Below, piece by piece: positions 18,845 through 27,102 of a stretch of DNA of 64,000 nucleotides. Within the stretch, counting starts at the first letter, position 1; each line of letters starts with the position of its first letter. The position numbers and the translations under genes are program-made. Origin of the DNA: AWTP1-13 sp963814055 (GTDB lineage: Bacteria; Pseudomonadota; Alphaproteobacteria; Rhizobiales; Hyphomicrobiaceae); assembly GCA_963814055.1 (NCBI GenBank), contig CAWFBJ010000001.1, positions 310,001 through 374,000 on the forward strand, in the 5' to 3' direction. The notes under the pieces were generated by a model. That model was not told the origin of the DNA and ran no database searches. It was given only the letters and a program-made list of their open reading frames with translations.

Positions 18845-19528
18845 ATGCCAGATCTCAGCACGCAACCCAGGATCACGCCGCGCATCGTCTCGTCGATCGA
18901 GCATGCGATTGCGACACGTCGCGGACCAGGCAGCCACGGGTCGGGCGGTCAAGGCCGGCCGGAGGCTTCACCTGCCGATCAGCTCCTGCATGCCATGCAC
19001 ACTGTGAAATCGGCCCGCTTCACGGCGGCCGAGCGGCTTGAACGCAAGAATTTGATGTCGGTGTTCGCGCTGTCGATGGTGTCGCTTTATTTTGTCGGCC
19101 TCTCGGTATGGCAGGTCATCTACGGAGCCAGCTTGAGCGAGCCCACCAACCGGCTCGTAACGCTCGTCTCCATCATGTCGTCGATCTGCACGCTGGTGCT
19201 GGCTCTGATCGATTCCATGAACGACCACAAGATCAAGGCGCATCACATGCATGCCTGCGCGCTGTCCGTGAATGACCTGTTCCAGGAGCTGCGCGCAAAC
19301 CAGGCCGGCGACATCGCCACCGTGCAGGACTTCCGCCGGCGCTACAACGAGGTGGTTCGCGGCTGCCCCGTCAACCACACGCGTGTCGATTACCTGATGG
19401 CGCGTGCCGACCGCAGCGGCCGATGGGAAACGAAGGTTTGGGCCCGCTTGCGCTACATGCTCGATGTCTACGGGCTTTACGGCGCATGCCTGCTCGGACC
19501 GCCGCTGGTGCTGCTGTTCTTCGCCTAG
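18845..19528 (+). CDS. SLATT-type (SLATT_5-like) membrane protein
   Basis: 227 residues. A disordered N-terminus of about 50 residues precedes ARFTAAERLERKNLMSVFAL, a first membrane helix (about 70-92), a second (about 100-122, LVTLVSIMSSICTLVLALI), then DSMNDHKIKAHHMHACALSVNDL, and a C-terminal hydrophobic tail. This order matches the SLATT (SMODS and SLOG-associating 2TM effector) superfamily, notably family 5. Known members are effectors in nucleotide-sensing or reverse-transcriptase-linked defence systems. No such partner gene lies nearby, so here it is an orphan. The start could also be at 18995. Confidence 0.65.
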   Translation: MPDLSTQPRITPRIVSSIEHAIATRRGPGSHGSGGQGRPEASPADQLLHAMHTVKSARFTAAERLERKNLMSVFALSMVSLYFVGLSVWQVIYGASLSEPTNRLVTLVSIMSSICTLVLALIDSMNDHKIKAHHMHACALSVNDLFQELRANQAGDIATVQDFRRRYNEVVRGCPVNHTRVDYLMARADRSGRWETKVWARLRYMLDVYGLYGACLLGPPLVLLFFA

Positions 19529-19604
19529 GCACGGGAAGAGGCGCAGCGCTCCTCCCATGCCCTTCAGACTCGCTGACCGAACGCCGTCATGGAAAACCGG
19601 TCGC

Positions 19605-19844
19605 TCAGCCGCGGCGCTCGCAGGACTTGAAGACCTCGCGCGCCAGGTTCTCGCGGCTCAGCCCCCGGCGCTGCAGCTCGGCGTCCGACAGCCGGGACAG
19701 ATCCTCATAGATCGCCGAAGCGACATAAGCATCGCCCCAGGCCCTGATCCATGCAGTAAGAGCCCACCAACCGGACGCGCGCGCCGACTGCTCGGCGGGG
19801 CTGACCGATGAGGTGTGGGGAAGGTGCTGATCCATGGTCATCAT
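19605..19844 (-). CDS. DUF1127 domain-containing small protein
   Basis: 79 residues. The C-terminal YEDLSRLSDAELQRRGLSREN is the DUF1127 signature. Small DUF1127 proteins in alphaproteobacteria are arginine-rich, often stress-induced, and in Agrobacterium influence RNA turnover and phosphate/carbon responses. The N-terminal WWALTAWIRAWGDAYVASA is a hydrophobic/amphipathic stretch. Followed downstream by a convergent gene (SLATT). No strong operon partner. Confidence 0.85.
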   Translation of the reverse strand: MMTMDQHLPHTSSVSPAEQSARASGWWALTAWIRAWGDAYVASAIYEDLSRLSDAELQRRGLSRENLAREVFKSCERRG

Positions 19845-19892
19845 GGCTGTGTCCTCGAGTTGGCGTGCATTGCGAAGCGCTTTTGGAAGCCG

Positions 19893-20150
19893 TCACTGCT
19901 TGGCGACGGTGGGAACCTGGCCAGCGGTTTTTGGCTCGGCGATCCGCTTATTCGCCCTGCGCACGGTCGCCCAGCGATCGAGCGGCCAGGTCGCCACCAC
20001 CGAGGGATCGTCGCCGCAGACATAGTCGCCTGTGCAGCCCACGGGGGCCGGAGCGGCTTTGGCAGGCGACTGACCTGCAGCAGGGTTGGCCAACAGGGTG
20101 TAGGCAGAGATCCAAAGGACGGTTAGGAGGCTTGTGATCATGCCGTACAT
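19893..20150 (-). CDS. Small secreted protein
   Basis: 85 residues from the ATG at 20150 with GGAGAA about 6 bases upstream. A signal peptide or anchor (ITSLLTVLWISAYTLLANPAAG) is followed by a short mature part with two cysteines (GCTGDYVCGDDPS) that may form a disulfide. No family recognised. It probably shares a transcription unit with the DUF1127 gene located 49 bases downstream. Confidence 0.6.
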   Translation of the reverse strand: MYGMITSLLTVLWISAYTLLANPAAGQSPAKAAPAPVGCTGDYVCGDDPSVVATWPLDRWATVRRANKRIAEPKTAGQVPTVAKQ

Positions 20151-20291
20151 GGCGTGTTCTCCAGTGTGACCCCGCGAGCCTTGGAAACCGGCCATCCGGC
20201 TTCCGTCTCGCTCGAGTGGCATTGGAGCCGGCCGCCGTGAGCCGGATCGTTAGAAGGGCGTTATTGGCGCGTTATTCTTGCCGGTCGCGCC

Positions 20292-22334
20292 GTGAAAAAT
20301 GCAGAATGCAGTGCCAGGAAGGCTTTTCCGGTCCTGCGTCCTGCCGATGGGAATAAGCCGTTGCCGCCCGCCGCAAAATTCAGCCTTTCGCTGCTCGGGC
20401 GCGTCCAGCTTGCTGGACCGGACGGGCCTGTCGATCTGCCCAGCAAGAAGCTGGCCGGCTTGCTGGCCTATCTCGCCTGCGCGGCGCCCCAGCCGCAGCA
20501 GCGCGAAAAGCTTTCAGCCCTGCTGTGGGGATCGCATTTCGATGCCCAGGCCAAGCAGAACCTGCGGCAAGCGTTGTTCCGGCTGCGCAAGATTGTCGGG
20601 CAGGACGCGCTGCAGGGCGATGGCGAGATCGTGGTGCTCAGCGATGCCGCAGTCGCTTGCGATGTCAGCCGGTTCGAGCAGTTGATTGGCGAGGACACGC
20701 GCGAGTCCTTGTCGGCTGCAGCCGATCTCTATCGCGGCCGGTTCATGGAGGACATTGCGGTCAGCGAAGAAGGCTGGACCGAGTGGCTCGCGGGCGAACG
20801 CCAGCGGCTGGATGACCTCGCGCTCGGCGCCCTGGTGCGGCTCGGCGCCCAGGAACTGGGTGCGGACCGTCCCGATCTCGCTCTCAAGGCGGCCCAGCGC
20901 GCCGTCACGCTCAACAACATGCGCGAAGACGCCCATCGCATGATCATGCAGGCGCTGGCCGCTTCGGGACGCAGGGCCGAGGCGCTGCGGCACTACGACG
21001 ACCTGGTCGTGCTTCTCCGGCGCGAGTTGAACATCGAGCCCGATGCCGCCACCAAGACACTCGTTGCCGGACTGCGCGATGCGCAACCGGTCGTTATGAG
21101 TCCGGCCGTCAAGGACGGCGACAGTCCAGCCTTGCCGCTGCCCGACCGGCCTTCGATCGCGGTGCTGCCATTCGCCAACATGAGCAGCGATCCGGAGCAG
21201 GACTACTTCGCAGACGGCATCGTCGAGGACATCCTGACTTTGCTCTCGCACGAGTCGTGGCTGTTCGTGATCGCACGCAATTCAAGCTTCGCCTACAAAG
21301 GGCGCGCCGTAGACGTGAAGCAGATCGGCCGCGAGCTCGGCGTCCGCTACGTGGTCGAGGGCAGCGTGCGCAAGGCCGGCAATCGCGTGCGCGTGACAAC
21401 CCAGCTTCTGGAGGCCGAGACCGGCAGCCACGTTTGGGCCGAGCGCTACGAGCGCGACCTGAGCGACATCTTCGCGCTGCAGGATGAAATCACGCAAAAG
21501 GTCGTTGCCGCCATTGCCCCCAGTGTGCGCGCGCTGGAGATCAGGCGCTCGCAGGCCAAGCCCACCGAGAACCTGCACGCTTACGACTTCTTTCTGCGCG
21601 CCCTGCCGGAAATTCACGAGCAGTCCGAGGACAGCGTAAAACGTGCCGAAGCGCATTTGCGCAAAGCCATCGAACTCGATGCAGGCTATCCGGAAGCGCT
21701 GGGCATGCTGGCCGATATCATCGCCACCCGCACGGTCAACGGCTGGCACGAGAACATCATGCGCGGATTGGAGGAGTCCCTGCAGATGTCGCGCCGTGCG
21801 CTCGATGCCGGCCCGGAAAACAGCACGTGCCTGGCCTGCGCGGCCTCCACCTACGTGATCATCGGACGGCGGTTCGAAGAAGGGCTCGACCTGGCCGAGC
21901 GTGCGCTGAGGCTGCACCCCAATTCCGTGTTCGTGCGCAACCGGGCAGGCGTTGCCTATGTCAATTGCGGCGAGAGCGACAAAGCGCTGGAGCAATTCGA
22001 GACGGCGTGGCGGATGAACCCCCAGGATCCGAAAGCCTTCACCTTTACCGGCATGGCCGCCGCGCATTTCTTTGCCCGCCGCTTCGAGGACTGCATCATC
22101 TGGGGCCGGCGGGCAACGAACGAGGCCGCCGGCTCCAACATCGCCCGGCGGCATGTCGCTGCGGCGCTTGCACTCGTCGGGCGGATCGACGAGGCCAAAG
22201 CGGAGATCGGCGAAGTCCTGAAGCGCCAGCCGAATTCCTCTCTCGCCCGTTCGCGGCTGTCCAGCTTCCGCCATCCCTGGATGTACGATCTCTATCTGGA
22301 CGGCTTGCGCAAGGCCGGGCTGCCCGAGCAGTGA
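20292..22334 (+). CDS. BTAD-type regulator fused to TolB-like and TPR domains
   Basis: 680 residues from a GTG at 20292. The N-terminus has a winged-helix (about 30-105, LPSKKLAGLLAYLA, then FDAQAKQNLRQALFRLRK) and a bacterial transcriptional activation domain (to about 260). Next comes a TolB-N/CadC-like periplasmic-type module (PSIAVLPFANMSSDPEQDYF, about 290-400), then TPR repeats (about 430-670). Proteins with this layout are often annotated as adenylate cyclases, but no cyclase catalytic domain is present here. No membrane segment is obvious. Probably a cytoplasmic regulator; its target is unknown. Its stop is only 8 bases from the convergent esterase stop. Confidence 0.85.
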   Translation: MKNAECSARKAFPVLRPADGNKPLPPAAKFSLSLLGRVQLAGPDGPVDLPSKKLAGLLAYLACAAPQPQQREKLSALLWGSHFDAQAKQNLRQALFRLRKIVGQDALQGDGEIVVLSDAAVACDVSRFEQLIGEDTRESLSAAADLYRGRFMEDIAVSEEGWTEWLAGERQRLDDLALGALVRLGAQELGADRPDLALKAAQRAVTLNNMREDAHRMIMQALAASGRRAEALRHYDDLVVLLRRELNIEPDAATKTLVAGLRDAQPVVMSPAVKDGDSPALPLPDRPSIAVLPFANMSSDPEQDYFADGIVEDILTLLSHESWLFVIARNSSFAYKGRAVDVKQIGRELGVRYVVEGSVRKAGNRVRVTTQLLEAETGSHVWAERYERDLSDIFALQDEITQKVVAAIAPSVRALEIRRSQAKPTENLHAYDFFLRALPEIHEQSEDSVKRAEAHLRKAIELDAGYPEALGMLADIIATRTVNGWHENIMRGLEESLQMSRRALDAGPENSTCLACAASTYVIIGRRFEEGLDLAERALRLHPNSVFVRNRAGVAYVNCGESDKALEQFETAWRMNPQDPKAFTFTGMAAAHFFARRFEDCIIWGRRATNEAAGSNIARRHVAAALALVGRIDEAKAEIGEVLKRQPNSSLARSRLSSFRHPWMYDLYLDGLRKAGLPEQ

Positions 22335-22342
22335 TGAGGCAC

Positions 22343-23260
22343 CTACCTCTGCTCCTTGGCGAACCTGGCCATGATGATCTCGGGCGCCGAGACCTGGGTT
22401 GTACCTGGGCCGAAAATCATGGGCAGGATGTTGGTGTGTCCGAACAGCTGGTGCCCGCCGCCTTCCACGCGGTAGAGCGTGACCGTCCGCCCCGAACTGC
22501 AGCCGGCCCAGTCTAGCCTCATCACCCTGATCGGGCCGGCGCCCGGACTGCCGACCTGTCGCTCGGCAGGGTCCGCACAACCGTTGGCCCGCGCAATGAA
22601 GGCGGCCGTCCGCTCCGCCGCCCAGACCTCGCCGCGCGAGCCGGTCAGGCCAACGCCGCCGCCCCGGTAGGGTACGAGGGGATCGGCCGTGCCGTTGAAC
22701 ATGATCACCGGCATGGGCTTTGTCAGCCGGCAGGACGCACCGGCTTCGGCAGGCATGTTGGCAATCACCGTTGCGGCGCCTGCATACAGTTCGGGCGCCT
22801 CGCACAGCATGCGCAAGGTCATCATGCCGCCGTTGGAGATGCCGGCGATGTAGATACGGCTGGCGTCCGCGACACCACGCGTGACCAGCTCCTCGTTCAG
22901 GCGCCGCAAGAACCCCACGTCATCGCTGCTCGAAAGCTTATCGCCGCGCGCATCGTTCCATAGCTTGTAGATGCCTTCCGGGAAGACGGCGGCGAAACCA
23001 TGCGCGGCTGCCGCCTCTGCAAAACCGGACCAGCGCGCGGTCAGATCAGCCGAGATGGTGGCACCGTGCAGAACGACGAGTGTCGGGGCGGATGCCTGCG
23101 GCGCGGGCATGACAATCGCGCTGCGGATGCCGTCTTTGGTCTCCATCTCCCAATCTTCCGCGCGGGCGGAAGGATAACCGGCAACGAGCGCGGCCAACAG
23201 CACGAGCACAGCGGCGGCGATCGTGCCTCGGCCTGGGCAGATGGTCCCCGCGTATTGCAT
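22343..23260 (-). CDS. PHB-depolymerase/LpqC-type secreted esterase
   Basis: 305 residues from the ATG at 23260, with GGAGC 5 bases upstream. A signal peptide (AAAVLVLLAALVAGYPSARA) is followed by an alpha/beta hydrolase: VVLHGATISADLTARWSG oxyanion region, nucleophile elbow GISNGGM with Ser142, an Asp in GTADPLVPY, and His in EGGGHQLFG near the C-terminus. The layout fits LpqC/PHB-depolymerase-family esterases or feruloyl esterases. It is exported, so it would act on extracytoplasmic esters or polyesters; the substrate is not predictable. Confidence 0.88.
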   Translation of the reverse strand: MQYAGTICPGRGTIAAAVLVLLAALVAGYPSARAEDWEMETKDGIRSAIVMPAPQASAPTLVVLHGATISADLTARWSGFAEAAAAHGFAAVFPEGIYKLWNDARGDKLSSSDDVGFLRRLNEELVTRGVADASRIYIAGISNGGMMTLRMLCEAPELYAGAATVIANMPAEAGASCRLTKPMPVIMFNGTADPLVPYRGGGVGLTGSRGEVWAAERTAAFIARANGCADPAERQVGSPGAGPIRVMRLDWAGCSSGRTVTLYRVEGGGHQLFGHTNILPMIFGPGTTQVSAPEIIMARFAKEQR

Positions 23261-23394
23261 AATGCTCCGCCATGCCGTTGCGCAGTGTGAGGCGCCGCGT
23301 ATCCGTAGCGGCAAATGAGCGGGAACCATCAGCCGTGCCTGCGGTTCAACGCCAGTCGGTTGCCGAAAGATAAGCATAGATCCGGGACAATGCG

Positions 23395-23892
23395 ATGCCG
23401 ATTATCCTGCAAGGCTCGTGCCGGTGCGAGGCGGTTCGCTTTACGGTCAAATCGCACACGCCACACCCCTATCAGCTCTGCTACTGCAGCATCTGCCGCA
23501 AGACGGCAGGTGGTGGCGGCTTCGCCATCAATCTGATGGGCGATGCCAAAAGCCTCGAGGTGAAGGGGCGCAAAGCCATCGGCGTCTACCGCGCGCAGAT
23601 TTGCGATGATGACGGCGACAATTGTGAGATCAGCACGGGCGAGCGCAATTTCTGCAGCAAATGCGGCAGTGCCTTATGGCTGTTCGACCCGACGTGGCCC
23701 GAACTCGTGCATCCTTTTGCGTCGATCATCGACACGCCGCTGCCCGTCCCGCCGACACGCACCCACCTGATGCTGCGCTACAAGGCAAGCTGGGTGCAAC
23801 CGGCGATCGATAAAAGCGATCTCACCTTCGATCTCTATCCCGAGCAATCGATCGAGGACTGGCACAAACAGCACGGTCTGTGGATCGCATAG
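23395..23892 (+). CDS. GFA (glutathione-dependent formaldehyde-activating) family protein
   Basis: 165 residues. Zinc-binding cysteines are arranged as CRC (positions 9 and 11), CYCSIC and FCSKCGS, the pattern of the GFA/CENP-V fold. The family includes glutathione-dependent formaldehyde-activating enzymes, but most bacterial members have no proven substrate, and no formaldehyde-pathway genes lie beside it. Cytoplasmic, monocistronic. Confidence 0.9.
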   Translation: MPIILQGSCRCEAVRFTVKSHTPHPYQLCYCSICRKTAGGGGFAINLMGDAKSLEVKGRKAIGVYRAQICDDDGDNCEISTGERNFCSKCGSALWLFDPTWPELVHPFASIIDTPLPVPPTRTHLMLRYKASWVQPAIDKSDLTFDLYPEQSIEDWHKQHGLWIA

Positions 23893-24303
23893 AGCGAGAC
23901 CGTTCGATGGGAGCGCGAATGCGCTTCCAGCATCGCTCCAGCACCATGAACGATGGGATTCATTTTCTGGTACGAACAGGTTATGTTCCCCACGTTGGCC
24001 GCAGACGACCCGCACCGTCTGCGCCGACAGGGGCCGGTCTCGCCCGCAGTGGGGCCGGTCCCGTTTTCATTCCTGTCACGCGTGTCGTGCCAGTTTTTTC
24101 GCGCTGCGGGCATATGCGCCACATGCCGAAATTATCGTGGCCCCTGTGCTCTACGGCACAGGGCCGTTTGGCCCATTGGTGTACTGGTCGGTCGCCCCAC
24201 TGCGGGCGAGATCGGAGCATCCCGTTAGAGGCATGTTCCGGGTGCGGGACTTAGGGGTGCGGGGCTGGGGCAGCATCGCACCCCACGCTTTTCAGGGCTG
24301 CTC
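23893..24303. other. Gene-free region with one strong hairpin
   Basis: 411 bases between convergent genes. It holds a hairpin with arms CCCTGTGC (24142-24149) and GCACAGGG (24156-24163), and a repeated GGGGCCGGTC near 24029 and 24050. I see no gene: the short open frames here lack start signals and family resemblance. Confidence 0.5.
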
Positions 24304-25116
24304 TCAGTCCTTCGCCGCCGGGGCTTCGCCAATATCGGCCAGCCCCTTTTCGTCGATAATTGTGATTTCGGTGCCGTTGATCCTGATCAGATCGGCAATC
24401 TTCAACTGGCCGAGCTGACGATTGACGTTTGCGCGCGACATGCCGAGGAACTTTCCAAGCTCCTCCTGCGAAATGGTGAGCCGCAGATGTGCGCTGCCGG
24501 TGCCCATGCGTCCATGCCGCCGTGCGAGCCTGAGAAGACCGCGCGCCGTGCGCCCTCGCATTTCCAGGGTGTTGTCTTCGACGATGGCCGCGCCGATGCG
24601 AATCTTTTCGCAAAGCGCCCGAACGACCTCGAACATTGCACCGGGATGCGTAGTCAGCGTCGGCAGAAGGTCGCGGGTGTAGACGACAAATACTTCCAAA
24701 TCCTCCAGCGCCACGGTATCGACCGCACGCTCCTTGCCGTCCAGGGCCGCGATGTCTCCGAAGATGTCCCCCTGTCCGACGTAGTAGAGAACGATCTCCT
24801 TGCCATTGATGGTCGTGTTGAAGAGCTTGATCCGCCCTTTGATCACCACCATCAGGCTGTCGCCCGGATCCCCGCGCCGGTACACGACGTCGCCCTTGGC
24901 AAAGCGCCTGAGCTGCCCCTTGCCGACGAGCGCGTCGATGACGACGCCGGGAAACCGGCCCAGGAACGTATTGTTCGCCAGGAAGGGGCGAATGCGCTCC
25001 TGGTGTTGCGAAAGCGCGGCCTTGCCCATCACCGGTGACCGGACACTGGAGGCCGGATGACGCTCAGGAAAATCGGTACGTCGCATGCATACCATCCGCG
25101 TCAGGTTCAATGGCAT
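24304..25116 (-). CDS. Crp/Fnr family transcriptional regulator
   Basis: 270 residues if it starts at 25116; ATGs at 25095 and 25029 are alternatives and none has a clear SD, so the N-terminus is uncertain. A cyclic-nucleotide-binding jelly-roll covers about 45-165 (YRRGDPGDSLMVVIKGRIKLF, and IFGDIAALDGKERAVDTVAL). The C-terminal HTH is ISQEELGKFLGMSRANVNRQLGQL. No cysteine set for an Fe-S cluster is present, so it is not an oxygen-sensing Fnr. The effector is unknown. It is transcribed away from pyruvate kinase and ends by a gene-free region. Confidence 0.9.
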   Translation of the reverse strand: MPLNLTRMVCMRRTDFPERHPASSVRSPVMGKAALSQHQERIRPFLANNTFLGRFPGVVIDALVGKGQLRRFAKGDVVYRRGDPGDSLMVVIKGRIKLFNTTINGKEIVLYYVGQGDIFGDIAALDGKERAVDTVALEDLEVFVVYTRDLLPTLTTHPGAMFEVVRALCEKIRIGAAIVEDNTLEMRGRTARGLLRLARRHGRMGTGSAHLRLTISQEELGKFLGMSRANVNRQLGQLKIADLIRINGTEITIIDEKGLADIGEAPAAKD

Positions 25117-25192
25117 AAGCTAGAACGCAAACCCTCGTGCGTCAAAGTTGCGAATGAACGCCGGCATGCGACGCGCCGACTTGAACGGAGCC

Positions 25193-26638
25193 TCACGCCC
25201 CTTCGGCAACCGGATTGCCCTGATCGTCGAGGTGGGCGATGCGGACCATGTTGGTGGTGCCGGGGGAGCCCAGCGGTACGCCAGCGACGATGATGACGCC
25301 ATCGCCGGCCTTGGCAAATCCCTCGTCGAAGGCAATGCGGCAGGCCTTGCGCACCATGGCCGCCTGGTTCTCCGGATCGCTGGTCAGGACACAGTGTACG
25401 CCCCAGGCCATCGCCAGCTTGCGGCCGGTCGCGACAACCGGCGACAGGCCGATAACGGGCAAGCCTGGACGCTCGCGCGCCACCCGGAGCGCCGTCGAGC
25501 CGGTGGCCGTGTAGCAGATGATGGACGCAAGCTTGAGCGTGTCGGCAACGGTGTGGGCGGCGGCCGCGATGGCGTCGGCTGCCGTTTCCTGCGGCGGCGT
25601 GCGCGTAGCGTGCACGATGGCGTTGTAGTTCGGGTCGTTCTGCACCTCGTTGGCGATGCGGTCCATCATGCGGATCGCCTCGATCGGGTATTTGCCCACT
25701 GCCGACTCGGCCGACAGCATGATGGCATCGGCTCCGTCAAACACGGCCGTGGCCACGTCGGACACCTCCGCGCGTGTCGGCACCGGCGACGTGATCATGC
25801 TCTCCAGCATCTGCGTGGCGACTACCACCGGCTTGCCTGCAGCGCGCGACTTGCTGACAATCTGCTTCTGCAGACCCGGCACACGTTCCACCGGCATCTC
25901 GACACCGAGATCACCTCGAGCAACCATCAACCCGTCGGAGGCAGCAACGATCGCATCGAGATCGGTAATCGCCGCCGGCTTCTCGATCTTGGCCATCAGC
26001 GCGGCGCCTTGGCCGACGATCTGGCGCGCCAGGCGCATATCCTCGCCGCGCTGCACGAACGACAGCGCTACCCAGTCGACGCCGAGGCGGAGCACACAGT
26101 CGAGGTCCTTCCTGTCCTTGTCGGTGAGCGGCCCGATCGGCAGCACGGTATCGGGCAGGCTGATGCCCTTGCGGCTGGAGATCGTGCCACCGACAAGCAC
26201 GGTGGCGTCGATGCGCAGGGCGCTCTTTTCGACAACTGTCATCCGGATCTTGCCGTCGTCGAGCAGCAGCGTGTGACCCGGCTCGACGGCCTCGAAGATC
26301 TGCGGGTGCGGCAGAAACACGCGGTCGGCCGAGCCGGCGCTCTCAGTGGTGTCAAAGCGGAACGTTGAGCCCTCGGTCAAAGCGGCGCTGCCGCCGCCGA
26401 TCTCGCCGAGGCGAAACTTCGGCCCCTGCAGGTCGGCGAGAATGCCGATCGGCCGGCCGAAGGTTGCTTCGCAATTGCGCACGGCCGCATGCAGCTTCTT
26501 CGCCAGGTCGAAGGACGAGTGGCTCATGTTGATGCGAAAAACGTCGACGCCCGCCTCGAAGAGCTTTGCGATCATCTCGGGGGCGTACGACGCAGGGCCT
26601 AGGGTGGCGACGATTTTAGCGCGCCGGCTGCGTCTCAT
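25193..26638 (-). CDS. pyk: Pyruvate kinase
   Basis: 481 residues. The N-terminal KIVATLGPAS and DVFRINMSHS, the active-site KIEKPAAITDLDAI, and the signature RGDLGVEMPVERVPGLQKQIVSK are complete. The C-terminal domain (TATGSTALRVARERPGLPVIG) is the allosteric-type domain. It converts phosphoenolpyruvate and ADP to pyruvate and ATP. It overlaps the upstream DUF1036 gene by 4 bases and is in one unit with glycerate 2-kinase, so this unit links glycerate to pyruvate. Confidence 0.97.
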   Translation of the reverse strand: MRRSRRAKIVATLGPASYAPEMIAKLFEAGVDVFRINMSHSSFDLAKKLHAAVRNCEATFGRPIGILADLQGPKFRLGEIGGGSAALTEGSTFRFDTTESAGSADRVFLPHPQIFEAVEPGHTLLLDDGKIRMTVVEKSALRIDATVLVGGTISSRKGISLPDTVLPIGPLTDKDRKDLDCVLRLGVDWVALSFVQRGEDMRLARQIVGQGAALMAKIEKPAAITDLDAIVAASDGLMVARGDLGVEMPVERVPGLQKQIVSKSRAAGKPVVVATQMLESMITSPVPTRAEVSDVATAVFDGADAIMLSAESAVGKYPIEAIRMMDRIANEVQNDPNYNAIVHATRTPPQETAADAIAAAAHTVADTLKLASIICYTATGSTALRVARERPGLPVIGLSPVVATGRKLAMAWGVHCVLTSDPENQAAMVRKACRIAFDEGFAKAGDGVIIVAGVPLGSPGTTNMVRIAHLDDQGNPVAEGA

Positions 26639-27084
26639 TTCACTCTTGCGCCCCCTTCGCTGGGATCTGTGAGGCGAATGGTCCAGTCATTGGCCTCCTG
26701 GACGTCGACCTCGAAGAATCCCGTGCGCTTATAACCGCGCTGCGGGCATTCCTGAACCCCCCTGATTGTGAACGACTTGTCTGTCGTGCACATGAAGGAT
26801 TGCCCTGCCCATTCCCCGCCGCGGTCGTAATCGATGGCATGAACGTACCAATAGCGGCTGGACAGGGAGCCTTTGAAGAGCGTCTCGCAAGTCTGGGCCG
26901 CCAGCGTCCACCAGCCTTCCGTGGTCCAGCCCGTGGCATCGCGGTAGCCGATTGCGACCCCGATCCGGCTCGTTGTGGTGTTGCACAACTTGAGGTCGGC
27001 TCTTGCCGGCGCGGTGTCAAGCATCAGCGCCGCTATTGCCGCGGCAATGAGCAAGGCAGCTGATCGGGGGCGAACAAGCGGCAT
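26635..27084 (-). CDS. DUF1036 secreted protein
   Basis: 149 residues with a signal peptide (SAALLIAAAIAALMLDTAPARA). The mature part starts DLKLCNTTTSRIGVAIGYRD and continues GWWTLAAQTCETLFKGSLSSRYWYVHA, typical DUF1036. Cysteines at several positions suggest disulfides in the periplasm. Function unknown. Its stop overlaps the pyruvate-kinase start, so it is conserved here as the middle gene between glycerate kinase and pyruvate kinase. Confidence 0.9.
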   Translation of the reverse strand: MPLVRPRSAALLIAAAIAALMLDTAPARADLKLCNTTTSRIGVAIGYRDATGWTTEGWWTLAAQTCETLFKGSLSSRYWYVHAIDYDRGGEWAGQSFMCTTDKSFTIRGVQECPQRGYKRTGFFEVDVQEANDWTIRLTDPSEGGARVK

Positions 27085-27102
27085 CGATTGAAGGCTTCCG
27101 GC

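Noticed and set aside
20292..22334. Annotation as an adenylate cyclase
   Set aside because: No class III cyclase catalytic motifs are present; only the winged-helix, BTAD, TolB-like and TPR parts are.
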